From Chromatiaceae bacterium (GTDB lineage: Bacteria; Pseudomonadota; Gammaproteobacteria; Chromatiales; Chromatiaceae), in contig DTXR01000459.1 of the NCBI GenBank assembly GCA_012962365.1, positions 1 through 17,177 of the forward strand: a DNA stretch of 17,177 nucleotides. The letters are read 5' to 3'. This document shows positions 16,710-17,177 of the stretch, piece by piece; positions within the stretch are counted from its first letter, which is position 1, and the number at the start of each line of letters is the position of its first letter. A program made the position numbers and the translations under genes. Below the pieces are notes generated by a model. That model did not search any database. It saw only the letters and a list, made by a program, of their open reading frames with translations, and was not told where the DNA came from.

Positions 16710-17177
16710 AAAGCGGGTAAATGATCTGATGTTCGTCTGAACATCAGATCCCGGACACTATGTCCGAGGCGCTGCCCTCTTCGCTCGAATTTGGTGGTCG
16801 GGCGGCTGTCCGGTTGCGGTACATAATCATTCGATTCTGATAGATTCTCGAACAGATCCGGGCGATCGGAAAAGCAGTGCAGGATGTGTTCGGCATAGCC
16901 TTCCCAATCCGTGGCAGCGTGAAACAGGCCGCCAGGCTGCAGCAGTGTTGCCACGAGTTCCACGAAACTGGGTTGCACGATGCGGCGCTTGTGGTGTTTC
17001 TTCTTGTGCCAGGGGTCGGGGAAAAACAGCTGCATACCTGCCAGAGAGGCGGCGGGAATAACCTGCTGCAGTATCTCCATGGCATCGGCGCTCATGATGC
17101 GCACATTGCCGATGTCTGCCTCGGCCAGTTTGAGCAGCAGGTGTCCGACGCCCGGTGTATGCACCTCGATACCCAGA
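16706..17177 (-). CDS. trmB: TrmB, tRNA (guanine-N7-)-methyltransferase (C-terminal part)
   Basis: The last 156 residues of TrmB, which makes m7G46 in tRNA using S-adenosylmethionine. The gene's start is outside the window, to the right. Diagnostic motifs are [11 protein letters not shown] at the cut edge, [20 protein letters not shown] (substrate and catalytic block), [13 protein letters not shown] and [12 protein letters not shown], then [18 protein letters not shown]. The family usually ends soon after DLMF; here a short tail [10 protein letters not shown] follows and overlaps an inverted repeat. The apparent GTG near the edge (17164) is inside the gene and is not the start. It converges with the DsrC-like gene, the stops overlapping. 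Confidence 0.96.
   Translation of the reverse strand, partial: LGIEVHTPGVGHLLLKLAEADIGNVRIMSADAMEILQQVIPAASLAGMQLFFPDPWHKKKHHKRRIVQPSFVELVATLLQPGGLFHAATDWEGYAEHILHCFSDRPDLFENLSESNDYVPQPDSRPTTKFERRGQRLGHSVRDLMFRRTSDHLPAF
16723..16750 (+). repeat. Perfect 12-bp inverted repeat at the trmB 3' end
   Basis: GATCTGATGTTC (16723-16734) and GAACATCAGATC (16739-16750) are exact reverse complements with a four-base loop, GTCT. The repeat lies inside the last codons of trmB and 13 bases after the DsrC-like stop. No T-tract follows on either strand, so intrinsic termination is uncertain. Confidence 0.7.

Overview
The window comes from a gammaproteobacterial chromosome. The evidence is the genes and their order: mla phospholipid-transport genes, murA, hisG-hisD-hisC, a DegS/AlgW-type protease, Nif3, the cytochrome bc1 operon, then sspA-sspB. 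From memory, much of this order also occurs in Pseudomonas and in purple sulfur and sulfur-oxidising relatives. The moderately high GC content, a short-form HisG and a DsrC/TusE-family gene without the usual cysteines suggest a Chromatiales-like or otherwise sulfur-associated lineage. No species can be named from the sequence alone. The DNA is densely coding, with no stretch over 300 bases lacking a gene, and I see no tRNA, rRNA, CRISPR array, insertion sequence or prophage gene.

Bases 1-2298 (+): the end of mlaF, then mlaE, mlaD, mlaC and mlaB, tightly packed with overlapping or abutting genes. They encode the inner-membrane and periplasmic part of the retrograde phospholipid transporter that maintains outer-membrane asymmetry. 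Bases 2358-7107 (+): murA (first step of peptidoglycan synthesis), hisG, hisD and hisC, and a small unrecognised membrane-anchored protein translationally coupled to hisC.

Bases 7102-8865 (-): a DUF2238/YjdF membrane protein downstream of a DegS/AlgW-like periplasmic protease of envelope stress response. Divergent from these, Nif3/YbgI (8905-9663, +). Bases 9834-12387 (+): petA-petB-petC, a complete bc1 complex joined by ATGA overlaps, preceded by a repeat-rich promoter region. Bases 12557-13595 (+): sspA and sspB, preceded by a hairpin that overlaps a promoter-like sequence.

Bases 13599-17177: a mosaic of short units. These are a DUF3301 protein (-), a macro-domain deacetylase with a small coupled membrane protein (+), a FetA-FetB-type ABC exporter (-), a cysteine-poor DsrC/TusE homologue (+), and the C-terminal part of trmB (-), which runs off the right edge.

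Most of the window is conserved housekeeping and envelope content, and I see no clear new multi-gene system. The best leads are the DsrC-like protein lacking both functional C-terminal cysteines, three perfect or near-perfect hairpins at regulatory positions (before murA, before sspA, at the 3' end of trmB), an array of TATTCT half-sites before petA, and two unrecognised small membrane proteins.
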